Of a DNA stretch of 64,000 bases, positions 20,642 through 27,200 are shown one piece after another. Both the position numbers and the translations under genes were made by a program. This DNA is from Branchiostoma floridae (lineage: Eukaryota; Chordata; Leptocardii; Amphioxiformes; Branchiostomatidae): positions 5,954,949 through 6,018,948 of the forward strand of contig NC_049981.1 of NCBI RefSeq assembly GCF_000003815.2, read 5' to 3'. The notes below the pieces were generated by a model. That model worked only from the letters and a program-made list of their open reading frames with translations, was not told the origin of the DNA and made no database searches. Within the stretch, counting starts at the first letter, position 1, and each line of letters opens with the position of its first letter.

Positions 20642-22261
20642 CCGGAAGGGAACAAAGGCGCTGTAGCCCCATGACCTGGCCATGGCCCCCTCACGAACAA
20701 TCAAGGGATGCTATCGGGTCACATGTGGCCACATTTCTTTAGAACAGGTAAAAATTGATGCACGCGCAGATGCCATCCATAAAAGTAAGACAGTGTCACC
20801 TTAGAATTATTTAAAAATGAGCTTACCGCAGCCACTCTCATCGGACTCGTCGCGGACACCATCGTGGTGACAATTAACGACGCCATCGCAGCGATCCCAT
20901 CCGAAGACACATTTTTCGCTAGTTTTACAATTGAAACTGTCGGACTGGCAATCTTTTTTCCAGCAATCTTCCTCATCCGATCCGTCGAGACAGTTTTCGT
21001 GACCGTCACAGTGTGAAATTGAGCGGATACAAGTTCCAGTTTGACACCTGAAATCGTCCGGATAGGGGCATACGGTACAATCCTCATCTGAACCGTCTGT
21101 ACAGTCCGGGTGACCGTCACAATGTTGTTCTTGGTCGAGGCAAACTCCGTCGTTTTGACACCTGGAATCGTTACCGAAGCGACACTCTACGTTCCAGCAT
21201 TGCTCATCAGAACCGTCCTGACAATCATCAAAGTGGTCACATTGCTTTATTGGGGGGACACAGGTTTTTTCACCACTTTCACACGTGAAAAAATCCGGAT
21301 AGGGACACTCGTCATTCCAGCAACCCTCATCTGAACCGTCAGCGCAGTCATTGACACCGTTACACATATCCAATACAAGAACACAGGCTCCGCCTCTGTC
21401 ACACCTGAATAGTTCGTCTGTGGATGAAAATTGAGGACACTCTCTTTTCGAGCACTCTTCCTCATCTGAACCGTCGGCACAATCAGCAACGCCGTTACAC
21501 ACTAACGGTGCACGGACACATGTCCCACTTTTGCACTTGAAATCTTCGGGAATGGGACACTCTTTGCGTAAGCAATCCTTCTCGTCTGAACCGTCAGAAC
21601 AGTCATCTTTGCCGTTACATATGTAATATCCATAAACACATCTCCTGCTAGTTTCACACCTGAACTCACCGGGAACCGGACACTCTTGATCCGAGCAACC
21701 CTTTTCATCCGATCCGTCTGAACAGTCAGCATCGCCGTTACATATGTTATTTTCAGGCACACATGTTCCGCTTCTTTCACACTTGAAATCGCCGGGGATG
21801 GGACACTCTCCACCCGAGCAATCCATCTCATCTGAACCGTCAGGACAGTCATCGATACCGTTACATGTATCCCATTCACGGACACATGTTTCACTTCTTT
21901 CACACTTGAAATCGCCGGGATCAGGACACTCTCCACCCGAGCAATCGTTCTCATCTGAACCGTCAGGACAATCATCGATACCGTTACATGTATTCCATTC
22001 ACCAACACAGGCTCCACTACTTTCACACCTGAATGGAACGTCAAATTGACACTCTTTGCTCCAGCAATCCAGCTCATCTGATCCGTCATCACAGTCATTA
22101 CGGCCGTCACATACTTTCTGTGGCAAGACACAAGTTCCACTACTTTCACACCTAAATAATTCAGATTCAAACGCAGTACACTCAACGCTTCCGTCAGTAG
22201 CCTGAAGAGAGACGTATTCGACTAACATCAGGCACACAAACAGGAGCAAGCCTGTCGCCAT
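1283..22261 (-). CDS. Secreted/surface mosaic protein: LDLa repeats + two F5/8C domains + hydrophobic C-tail (17 exons)
   Basis: The exons join in frame into about 1280 residues with consistent GT/AG junctions. Order: signal peptide (start taken at 22261, directly before a hydrophobic run; an ATG at 22294 is less likely), eleven LDLa modules in exon 1 (about residues 29-474), four single-exon LDLa (479-628), F5/8C domain 1 (629-785), F5/8C domain 2 (786-958), about five LDLa-type modules (959-1230), a Ser/Thr/Gln-rich linker and a C-terminal hydrophobic stretch. LDLa modules bind calcium and protein ligands; F5/8C (discoidin) domains bind lipids, glycans or collagen-like ligands. No kinase, protease or signalling domain is visible, so an extracellular adhesion, lipoprotein-binding or recognition role is inferred. 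No named orthologue is recognised. It is transcribed divergently from the receptor gene at 24.2 kb. Confidence 0.8.
1770..2189 (-). CDS. Exon 16: two LDLa-type modules plus Ser/Thr/Gln-rich linker
   Basis: 140 codons, phase 1 at both ends; acceptor CTACAG before 2189, donor CAG|GTAGTT after 1770. It contains two LDLa-type cores, [16 protein letters not shown] and [16 protein letters not shown], with extra spacing between the early cysteines compared with the canonical module. The last third is rich in Thr, Ser, Gln and Pro, a likely extended stalk near the membrane. Confidence 0.8.
2190..3072. other. Intron 15; no further feature
   Basis: A homopolymer run of C lies near 2507-2516. An open frame at 2501-2800 plus has no recognisable motif. 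Nothing else is supported. Confidence 0.4.
3073..3189 (-). CDS. Exon 15: degenerate LDLa module
   Basis: 117 bases, phase 1-1; acceptor ATCACAG, donor GACG|GTAACC. The module ends [12 protein letters not shown] and so lacks the final cysteine of the LDLa fold and the usual CDG before the calcium site (it reads LGDG). It is probably a diverged, possibly weakly folding module. Confidence 0.72.
3669..3785 (-). CDS. Exon 14: LDLa module
   Basis: 117 bases, phase 1-1; acceptor GTTGCAG, donor CAAG|GTAGGT. It contains [16 protein letters not shown], keeping the acidic calcium-binding positions. Confidence 0.8.
3892..4168 (+). repeat. Interspersed repeat segment X, copy A
   Basis: Closely similar in the same orientation to 60550-60816. 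It includes the shared string GGACGATTCTTCAAGAATCA and ends at CATCGACAG. In the second copy this end joins directly to segment Y; here segment Y lies 1 kb away in the opposite orientation. Confidence 0.75.
4378..4509 (-). CDS. Exon 13: LDLa-type module
   Basis: 132 bases, phase 1-1; acceptor TACTGTAG, donor AATG|GTAAGAC. The core [16 protein letters not shown] is preceded by a longer than usual first loop with a Gly-rich stretch. It sits between the two halves of a rearranged repeat (3892-4168 and 5186-5739). Confidence 0.78.
4510..5185. other. Part of intron 12; no feature
   Basis: AT-rich sequence. The 4779-5126 minus open frame has no recognisable domain and no splice context. Confidence 0.4.
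5186..5739 (-). repeat. Interspersed repeat segment Y, copy A (inverted)
   Basis: The reverse complement of this stretch matches about 60817-61352 along its length, with only short differences. Shared landmarks include the CACGGCGGTCGGT end and the GAGGCAAATAAAACTT region. Confidence 0.75.
5740..6257. other. Part of intron 12; no feature
   Basis: Two GGTTCGAATT-like strings near 6030 and 6065 resemble a Pol III B box, but no tRNA cloverleaf can be formed around them. Nothing else is seen. Confidence 0.35.
6258..6338 (-). CDS. Exon 12 (tentative): truncated LDLa-like module
   Basis: The acceptor is good (GCTTTTTTAAAG) and its phase fits exon 11. It encodes a Cys-rich piece with [19 protein letters not shown]. 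The proposed donor GAT|GTTTGC is weak but is the choice that keeps phase 1. A GT at 6226 would break the frame. The exon is 81 bases, so the gene stays in frame with or without it. Confidence 0.4.
6339..7120. other. Intron 11; AT-rich microsatellite only
   Basis: A short (AT)n tract lies at about 6479-6506. Open frames here (6418-6696 minus, 6449-6832 plus) show no domain or splice context. Confidence 0.4.
7121..7271 (-). CDS. Exon 11: C-terminal third of F5/8C domain 2
   Basis: 151 bases, phase 0 in and 1 out; acceptor TGTTTCAG, donor AATG|GTAAGA. It corresponds by position and phase to exon 8 of the first F5/8C domain. The text ([20 protein letters not shown] and onward) follows the F.GN.D.......N pattern of F5/8C C-terminal segments and ends [12 protein letters not shown]. 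Confidence 0.78.
7391..8370. mobile_element. TTAA-flanked non-autonomous element, copy 1
   Basis: TTAA at 7391-7394 and 8367-8370 flanks imperfect inverted ends (TCCTCAAGCACCCGA on the left, CCCTCAAACACCCGA read inward on the right). Both ends carry GGGGTCC/GGACCCC palindromes. Inside are GTTGCCATGGCAAC (7782-7795) and two TGACGTCA motifs (7951-7958, 7997-8004). There is no transposase frame. A TTAA target duplication is typical of piggyBac-like elements, but the family is not proven. Confidence 0.75.
8379..8890. mobile_element. TTAA-flanked non-autonomous element, related copy 2
   Basis: TTAA at 8379-8382 and 8887-8890 flanks short inverted ends (CCGTATTTAG and CTCTATTTAG read inward). It starts 8 bases after the neighbouring element and shares text with 42326-43206 (GCCACCAAATTT...GTGAGTT). 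Most of its left half is a 73-bp triplication. Confidence 0.65.
8441..8655 (+). repeat. 73-bp tandem triplication
   Basis: The unit beginning GTGGCATAACGCATGAA starts at 8441, 8514 and 8587, an exact 73-base period. The copies differ at only a few positions, so the expansion is recent. Confidence 0.9.
9037..9183 (-). CDS. Exon 10: middle third of F5/8C domain 2
   Basis: 147 bases, phase 0-0; acceptor CTCTCAAG, donor GAAAAG|GTCAGT. It encodes the family signature around [19 protein letters not shown] and [11 protein letters not shown], the core beta-strands of the discoidin fold. Confidence 0.88.
9345..9665. repeat. Palindromic MITE-like element
   Basis: The left part (AGGGCGATTCTGACTGATTC, then AATGCAGCGCT and GCTTACAGTTA) reappears as an imperfect reverse complement at 9575-9660 (AACTGTAAGCAGCG, GCACTGCAGTTC, CAGTCAGTATCGCCTT). 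It lies inside intron 9. Ends are approximate. Confidence 0.6.
9979..10199 (-). CDS. Exon 9: N-terminal third of F5/8C domain 2
   Basis: 221 bases, phase 1 in and 0 out; acceptor TTTGTAG, donor CTTCAG|GTAACT. It encodes the start of the domain, including [10 protein letters not shown], the LNN.....GACWSP segment and DSGPWLQ, the usual place where an F5/8C domain continues into the next strand. Confidence 0.85.
10543..10681 (-). CDS. Exon 8: C-terminal third of F5/8C domain 1
   Basis: 139 bases, phase 0 in and 1 out; acceptor CTTCACAG, donor AACG|GTCAGT. It encodes [20 protein letters not shown], then [20 protein letters not shown], the F.GN.D and YIRL.P elements that mark the C-terminal half of F5/8C domains. 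Confidence 0.92.
10985..11045 (+). repeat. Short retroposon 3'-end repeat
   Basis: The text GATTAGCCCTTGGGCATGAA followed by CTTGCAATAAA matches the ends of repeats at 36190-36242 and 51175-51222. It probably marks the tail of a dispersed non-LTR element; the source family is not identified. Confidence 0.5.
11240..11534. mobile_element. MITE with ~85-bp terminal inverted repeats, copy 1
   Basis: The left arm starts AACCATCCTCCTACGCAGGG; the right arm reads inward as AACCATCATCCAACGCAGGG, and similarity extends about 85 bases with shared CATCCAACAG and TTTCTCAACCGTCAC strings. The middle (AATCAGAGAATAATTC, TTTCAGTTTTCAAAAG) matches the element at 13680-13965. It lies in intron 7, about 40 bases from the exon 7 donor. 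Confidence 0.82.
11573..11728 (-). CDS. Exon 7: middle third of F5/8C domain 1
   Basis: 156 bases, phase 0-0; acceptor GACCACAG, donor GTGCAG|GTACAT. It encodes [20 protein letters not shown] and [13 protein letters not shown], the conserved core of the domain. Confidence 0.93.
11855..12030 (-). CDS. Exon 6: N-terminal third of F5/8C domain 1
   Basis: 176 bases, phase 1 in and 0 out; acceptor CCTCACAG, donor ATTCAG|GTACGT. It encodes the N-terminal part of the domain with [18 protein letters not shown], a Cys-Trp pair and the conserved DQWIQ just before the splice. Confidence 0.93.
12175..12285 (-). CDS. Exon 5: LDLa module
   Basis: 111 bases, phase 1-1; acceptor CAAACAG, donor GGAG|GTAGTT. 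It encodes six cysteines in LDLa order ending [16 protein letters not shown]. Confidence 0.9.
12334..12535. mobile_element. Short palindromic MITE
   Basis: Left TTCTGACTTCAGTTCTGCTT and a right end reading inward as TTCTGACTGGAGTTCTGCTT are inverted repeats. A second inverted pair, GATGTAGGTGGCG near 12375 and its complement near 12482, lies further in. It is in intron 4. Confidence 0.72.
12536..13456. other. Rest of intron 4; weak ~65-bp doublet
   Basis: Two imperfect direct copies of a phrase like GTATATGATA(A/G)GGTCTT followed by CACTGTG-TATTCTGGT lie at about 12795-12905. A T/C-rich stretch at 13170-13320 has no coding sign. Confidence 0.4.
13457..13573 (-). CDS. Exon 4: LDLa module
   Basis: 117 bases, phase 1-1; acceptor CTCACAG, donor GGAG|GTAGGA. 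It encodes [16 protein letters not shown] followed by [13 protein letters not shown], a standard LDLa core. Confidence 0.9.
13680..13965. mobile_element. MITE, copy 2 of the 11240 family
   Basis: Inverted ends contain CGCAGAGACATCCAACGG on the left and CCGTTGGATGTCTCTGCG on the right, and the interior matches copy 1 (AATCAGAGGATAAGCC, TTCAGTTTTCAAAAGAG). It is inserted in intron 3, about 110 bases upstream of exon 4. Confidence 0.8.
14193..14309 (-). CDS. Exon 3: LDLa module
   Basis: 117 bases, phase 1-1; acceptor TCTTTAG, donor CGCG|GTAGGT. It encodes [17 protein letters not shown] and [13 protein letters not shown], a canonical LDLa. Confidence 0.92.
14580..15212. mobile_element. 633-bp foldback element with ~200-bp inverted repeats
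   Basis: It begins CAGGGGTGCCTAAGC and ends GCTTAGGCACCCCTG, flanked on both sides by GTTAT (14575-14579, 15213-15217). The arms are nearly perfect reverse complements of each other for about 200 bases and are themselves made of short repeats of the type CGAATCACTATGCGAAA. The centre (about 215 bases) includes CAAGATGGCGGC. No transposase is encoded. It is inserted in intron 2; the superfamily is unclear. Confidence 0.92.
15343..15611. mobile_element. Mariner-type MITE, copy 1 (TA-flanked)
   Basis: TA dinucleotides flank imperfect inverted ends. The left end reads CGAGGGTTAATCAATAAG then TTCTCGGCCTCACCC; the right end reads inward with GATCAATAAATTC. The inner ends share CCAGAAATGATAAGCAC. 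It is related to 27183-27669. Confidence 0.75.
15964..18207. mobile_element. CACTA-type DNA transposon, non-autonomous
   Basis: It starts CACTACACGAAAA at 15964 and ends with the complement TTTTCGTGTAGTG at 18207, flanked by TGA on both sides (15961-15963, 18208-18210), the 3-bp duplication expected for CACTA/EnSpm elements. Subterminal regions are full of short motifs in both orientations (CATATGCAGG, CATATGTCCC, ATATCCGG), another CACTA hallmark. Frames inside are short and no transposase is recognised. It occupies most of intron 2. Confidence 0.85.
18359..18463 (-). CDS. Exon 2: LDLa module
   Basis: 105 bases, phase 1-1; acceptor TTATACAG, donor TGTC|GTGAGT. It encodes [19 protein letters not shown] and then [15 protein letters not shown], a complete LDLa. 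Confidence 0.92.
18584..19148. mobile_element. TIR element with ~80-bp ends, carrying a nested MITE
   Basis: The left end CCCCTTCACACGAA and the right end read inward CCCCTTCACATGAG are inverted; similarity continues through GCCGTCAGAATAAAA, TTATTTTCTATTCCTG and CAATTCGTAGT. It lies in intron 1. Ends are approximate and no target duplication was resolved. Confidence 0.72.
18662..18762. mobile_element. 101-bp palindromic MITE, nested
   Basis: Inverted arms ATGTTCGCGGTGG and CCACCGCGAACAT are flanked by TA (18660-18661, 18763-18764). It is inserted inside the left arm region of the larger TIR element. Confidence 0.8.
19149..19929. other. Part of intron 1; no feature
   Basis: No domain-bearing frame or repeat boundary was recognised here. 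Confidence 0.35.
19930..19977 (+). repeat. (CA)n microsatellite
   Basis: Perfect CA repeats of about 24 units. The Cys/Val-rich reading on the minus strand is a product of this repeat, not a gene. Confidence 0.97.
19978..20528. other. Part of intron 1; no feature
   Basis: No coding or repeat signal was recognised. Confidence 0.35.
20529..20638 (+). repeat. (GA)n-rich tract
   Basis: Long GA repeats with a G run at about 20570-20578. The Ser/Leu-rich and Arg/Glu-rich open frames over it are repeat artefacts. Confidence 0.95.
20827..22261 (-). CDS. Exon 1: signal peptide and eleven LDLa modules
   Basis: 1435 bases, 478 codons plus one base. After [20 protein letters not shown] (signal peptide, cleavage probably near the following Ala) eleven LDLa modules follow head to tail with almost no linker. 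Nine end in the classic C.....DC.DGSDE..C form; the eighth has [15 protein letters not shown] and the eleventh has an insertion ([14 protein letters not shown]). Adjacent modules 2, 3 and 4 are very alike ([12 protein letters not shown]), pointing to recent internal duplication. The donor is TGCG|GTAAGC. That eleven modules share a single exon, while the later ones are one per exon, suggests retroposition or intron loss in this part. Confidence 0.93.
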
Positions 22262-22595
22262 GATTGGCTTTTGGTGAGAATATGTAGCCGGCATACCTTG
22301 TGATGGGTCTACCTGACACGGTGGTGTGCACTGCCTAAGTATTTAGTAGTGTTGTGTGTACGTGTACCGGGTTGGAAATGCCCTAATTTACGAGGGGCGG
22401 AGCCTAGTAGCTCCTAGAACAGACTGGTACCAACTCGTGACAATGCTGGAGAAAGTATGCTTGGTTATTGTAGTTCTCTTAGCCTAATCATAAACACTCT
22501 CGCTCACTCATGCCACGAGGATGAGTGAGTAAGAGAGAGAATAGTCACCAATGTTTGGGTATACGTGTACATGTTCGGGCAAAACTTACATTGCG

Positions 22596-22935
22596 ATGAA
22601 GCGGCATGCAAATTAATATTTGCTTTCGGCAGCTTCGGAATACTCAATTCGTCCAATGGACACATTTCGCGATAACTACTTTGCGTACGTACACTATTTG
22701 TAAAAGGGTATAACTTTGGAATAGTCCACTTTTGTATTGTGATGATGTTGACATTTTCTTGCAAATTGGGTGGCAAACGGCTCCCATATATTGCATATCT
22801 TAAACAATTGCCGACAGACGAGAGAGAAAAAAAATGCTTTGAATATTTGATGATGTATACACACGCTGGTTACCGCGTGATACCCCCAGCTGCAAATAGA
22901 AAGGTCATTCACTTATCCTCAATTGTAGCGACTAG
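22596..22935 (+). repeat. Direct repeat block, copy 1
   Basis: Similar throughout to 23640-23986 in the same orientation. Shared strings include CAGCTTCGGAATACTC, TTTGCGTACGTAC, TGATGATGTTGACATTTTC and GCATATCTTAAA. No coding frame is conserved between the copies. Confidence 0.85.
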
Positions 22936-23639
22936 TAAATTACTGAGTTACTCGATCACCTGAGTGAGTTGGCGGTTTGTGATCTGGTCCATAATACAAA
23001 TGTCAACTATTTCCTTATAGAAATTGAATAGATGATATAAATTTCGATATATGTGTGTGTGAGTTAAATGATTGGTCCCTTGCTATAATCATGGTATTAT
23101 CAAACCTTGCTAAAAATGTTCCAGGTATCTATTCTTACTACCAGAACTAAGGTATATTTATCTTGAATGGCTTCAAAGTTGTCATTACGTCCAAGCTGGC
23201 TTGCGAATTTTACATACGACAATGTTGGAGTATTCTCCAGGTAGTCTTGGATATGTACTATGCGAAATGTGGCTCGCCAAAAGTAAACAAACAAAAACTG
23301 TAATAAGAAGATTGCTGACATCATTCGTAGTTTGGGGAAAATTTCATGTAGGAGACGGTTTTCGACCGGTTTTAGACTTTATCCGTCTTTCTTAAGAAGA
23401 TTATTAAGAAGAGCATAATAATCACGTATGATAATTACTGATTGACTAATACATCAGGGTGACTTTTATGGTAATGTCGATTTGCTGTATTCAGTATGCT
23501 ATCGTGGTCATAGGTCATCAAAGTTGTTGACAATTTTGAAGTCTGCTTGACCCCCCCCCCAGCTGATTAGTTTGGGCGTTTTATAGGAAAGCAATCAGAC
23601 AAGGACACGACACACCTGTATGTCTTCATTCCCATTCCA
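22936..23639. other. Spacer between the two direct repeat copies
   Basis: Contains a short C run near 23552-23561 and no recognisable gene. The start of the minus-strand 5' region is further left. Confidence 0.35.
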
Positions 23640-23986
23640 ATGAAGCAACTCAAATAAATATTTGCATGCGCAGCTTCGGAATACTCCATTTTTCCAATGG
23701 ACAAATTTCGGGATAAATACTTTGCGTACGTACTCTATTTGTAAAGGGGGGAATAACTTTCGAGCAGATCAACTTTTGGATGGTGATGATGTTGACATTT
23801 TCGTGCGGATTTGGTGGCCAATGGGTCATTCACATAGCATATCTTAAATAATTTCTTACAGACGAGCGAGAAAAGAATGTCTTTAAATATTTGATGGCGC
23901 ATGTACACGCTTGTAACCCTGTGGTACATCCAGCTGCGAATAGGAAGATTTTTATTCACCTAGCCTCGCATGTAACGGCTGGCGAA
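23640..23986 (+). repeat. Direct repeat block, copy 2
   Basis: Second copy of the block at 22596, offset 1044 bases and ending about 220 bases before the start codon of the receptor gene. Confidence 0.85.
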
Positions 23987-24208
23987 TGAAAACGTTCTCC
24001 ATCAAATCATGGTTAGTCAACATAATTAAAAAGCCACCGAGACGCCTGGCACGGGGGCTACCACATTTTGGTTGTCTTCTCAGTTCATGAGATTCGGCAT
24101 TAGCGTCCGCACCTTTCTGAATTTTGAACACTCTTGTGCAGCAGGATTCCTGACAATAGTGACGTTGCAGTATATATCTACACCTCGAGTCAGCCGTCAG
24201 CCCACAAA

Positions 24209-24293
24209 ATGGGAACCATATCTTCAAACAGAACATCACTTGTCCTGCTATGGATTCTGTGCCACTGTGTGTCAAGTGCATTTGCACTAATCG
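24209..24293 (+). CDS. Receptor exon 1: signal peptide
   Basis: The ATG is followed by a polar N-region and a hydrophobic core ([16 protein letters not shown]), a good signal peptide. The donor ATCG|GTATGT leaves phase 1, which matches exon 2. Confidence 0.78.
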
Positions 24294-27200
24294 GTATGTA
24301 ACTAGCTATCCATGCTCATTTCTACAATTCTGTATTTATAGTGGGACTATTGTTATAATCTAGTATGTAAGGCAGCTTTACTTCGTTGGCGATGCCCTTC
24401 AGACGGCTTGTGTATTGATAGAGCACTGTATGAAATGGAAAAAATAGCGTTTTTTTGTGTTGCACGCCTAACCAGAGCATGCTTTATCGACATAGCTTTC
24501 CTGTGTCCTTTCCCTTTATTTTATTTTCGCATGTAATGGATTTGTATATGTACTATCATTATCATGATTATTAAGTACATTTACATATAAATGTTTACCT
24601 TGAGTAAGGGGAACCAACGCGAAATCTTTTAGGGTTTGGTTCCTCCTGTATGTTTTATTCTCACACTTTTAGTCTTATGTGTGCGTGTGTTTTTTGTATC
24701 ACATGTGTGTGCACACAAACAAGAAACAATAAAAAAATCATCGGCAATGTTACAGTCGAAATGCCTTTTTGAGACTGAAGACTGTTTGGCAGAGCTATTT
24801 TTCAGCAGCGTGATAGTGTTCCTGTGTTATACATACTTTCGTGGTGTTGTTGTTGTTGTTGTTGGCATCAGTCTGTCTCGCACGACAATGGTTGGCTGCC
24901 CGGCCTCGCGCGCCTCGGTTTTTAAGGTGAAGGAGGGGTGTGCAATTCCTTCTCAACCCTCTCATCCACTGGCGCACTAAGTCCTACAGGGCATATGGGC
25001 AACTGTGTGCAACATGTGAGACGGCCCCAGTAAATGCAGGTTTTTTGTTTGGGTTTTCCGTCTCCTAGGAGGACTTCCGACTAAGGATGCAAGGGGTTCC
25101 TCCTACCCCTGACTCGTACTCATACTTTCGTGTAACATTATAACAACTGTTATTATCAGGTGGCTGGGTGGAGACCGACCCGACCTGGGTGATACCTGAC
25201 GAATGGACGGGCGACGACGGCGTCCGACGTGTTACCGGGTACGTCTTGGACTCCAACTACCAGACGTTTTGGAGAGGGGGAAGTGATCAGGACACATGGC
25301 AACTGGAGTTTGACTTGCAGACGCCCATGACGCTCTCCCGGATCCGCATTTGGCTTCAGAAGGAACCAGACGGAGACATACCTCCAGCAACACCAACAGT
25401 ACAAGCAAGGAGTGGACGAAATTGGGTCGATGTATCACACAAAAATGTGTCACGTCCACCCAGAGACCAAAGAAATCTGGAAGAATTCGACCTAATCATG
25501 AGGTCTCTTCCAACAGGACAGCTTTGGCGTCTGCAGTTTTCACTACCACGTGAAATTGTCGAGATCGAGTTTTTTCAAGGTAAGTTAACTTACTTTTTAA
25601 GCTTTTCTTCATCTATGCTGTGTCCATCACCCCATCATTAGCGGCTGCGCTGAACGTAATAACATTTTGCAATACAGCACGCTGGCGAGTATCGGTGAGG
25701 TGCACGTGGGCATTTACTTTTCGTTTGAAGTTTTCTAAGTCTCTAGTATCTACAATGCCCTGTGGGAGGCAGTTCCATAGCTTAACGGTAGCATGAAGAA
25801 AAGTTCGTTTGTGACAGGAGGAGGTTGACTTGACAGGTTCAAGGGCTGCACTATGTTGGGATGTTGACAGACGTGTTTCTCGACGGTGTACGTAGGGCTC
25901 AAGTAGCAAGTCGTTAAGTAGTGTTGGTGCGTCTCAGTGATCAAAACTACTTGTGTTAAACTTAAATTTGAGGCACGATATTTTCAACACCCATTTTAGA
26001 GGAGCAAGGTGCTTCAAATTACCGCTTCGAAGGAACTTGTTTTAATTATCTTAATTTATTGGAAGCTTACATGATGGAAGAAAAAGCAAACTGCAATTGT
26101 TTTTTTTTTTTGTGTGTGTGTGCAACAGCTTATTCAGCCGCCATATTAAAATTCTAGCTGTTATTAGAACACATCCCACACCCTTAGTTCCTAATCTAAA
26201 CACTATGCTTAAGTGTAGCTGGTTGTTGTCCGAACGATACAGTTACTCATGCTGACAAACTTAAACAAGGACCTACCGCGATAAAAATTCGCATTTCGGA
26301 GAACAAGTAGGCGATGTTTTATTTTTTTCTGTTGGATAATGTACTAGTAATTGGGAAGGGCATTTTTTAAAACTTGTTTTGGATTTTCTAAAAAAAAAAC
26401 TCAAGTAAAATAAACATGGCGGCGTTTGTATTAACGCTAACAAAGCTGGTTGCCACCCCTGTTTCGGCACCAGCATTAATCACATGAGCATCGTTCCCAG
26501 TGTGAACTATTGAATACCCTGCGTACGATAACGCCAGTTAAGCTAAGGCCACAAGCCGCCGTTCGTGCAAATACGCGCTGTCTACGTGCCAAAACGTGGG
26601 CAATCTTTTAGGATCCGTAAGTGGTAAGTAACGCCTCTGTCCGACCTCGTAGGAAATCCGACGGATTTTGGAGCACGCCATATAACTTTACCTGTAGGCA
26701 AAACGTTGTGTGCCATCATGGCTGCGGATTCGCCCCCGTACGTATACGTGCCAGTATGGGCGACGCGCCCTATGCTGCTTGAACGTTTTTCAGAAATACG
26801 TGGCGGACGTGGCCTCCCAAATAATGTACGGACAAATTGCACGTACGGCGGGTTGTGCCCTCGGCTTTAGAAATCCGAGCGGCGAGAATCTTGCCATAGC
26901 GCTGTTCGAATCCTGGCGCTGCTCGGTTGCAAATGCATTCGGAAGGGTTGGAAATTACCTAGTGAAGCCTTGTTACTCTGTCGTTTAGGGATTTCGTAGT
27001 TTGGGGCTTTCTTATAATTGTAGCTTCTTTTGTATTTGTCCAGCTTGCTCCGGAGTTGAGAAGACGGTCTGTACAGACGGAGACTGTGACGTGCATGAGG
27101 TGATCTGTGACGGGATAGTGGACTGTGACGATGGGAGCGATGAAAACAACTGCGGTAAGGCACAAACCTACCTACATACCTACGAGGGGGGATAAATAAG

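Larger units (their letters stand above)
22262..24208. promoter_or_regulatory. Divergent intergenic region between the two mosaic genes
   Basis: The start codons of the two genes are 1.95 kb apart and point away from each other. On the plus side TATATATC at 24171-24178 lies 38 bases before the ATG at 24209 and is a possible TATA box, with TCAGCC strings downstream as a possible initiator. No clear TATA is seen on the minus side (a weak TAAATA near 22340). The region also holds a direct repeat of about 340 bases. Confidence 0.5.

Noticed and set aside
20325-20742. Ser/Leu-rich and Arg/Glu-rich open frames
   Set aside because: They are translations of the (GA)n tract.
21502-22185. 227-codon minus-strand frame within exon 1
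   Set aside because: It is a shadow frame of the LDLa exon; the true frame has regular cysteines and the calcium-binding pattern.
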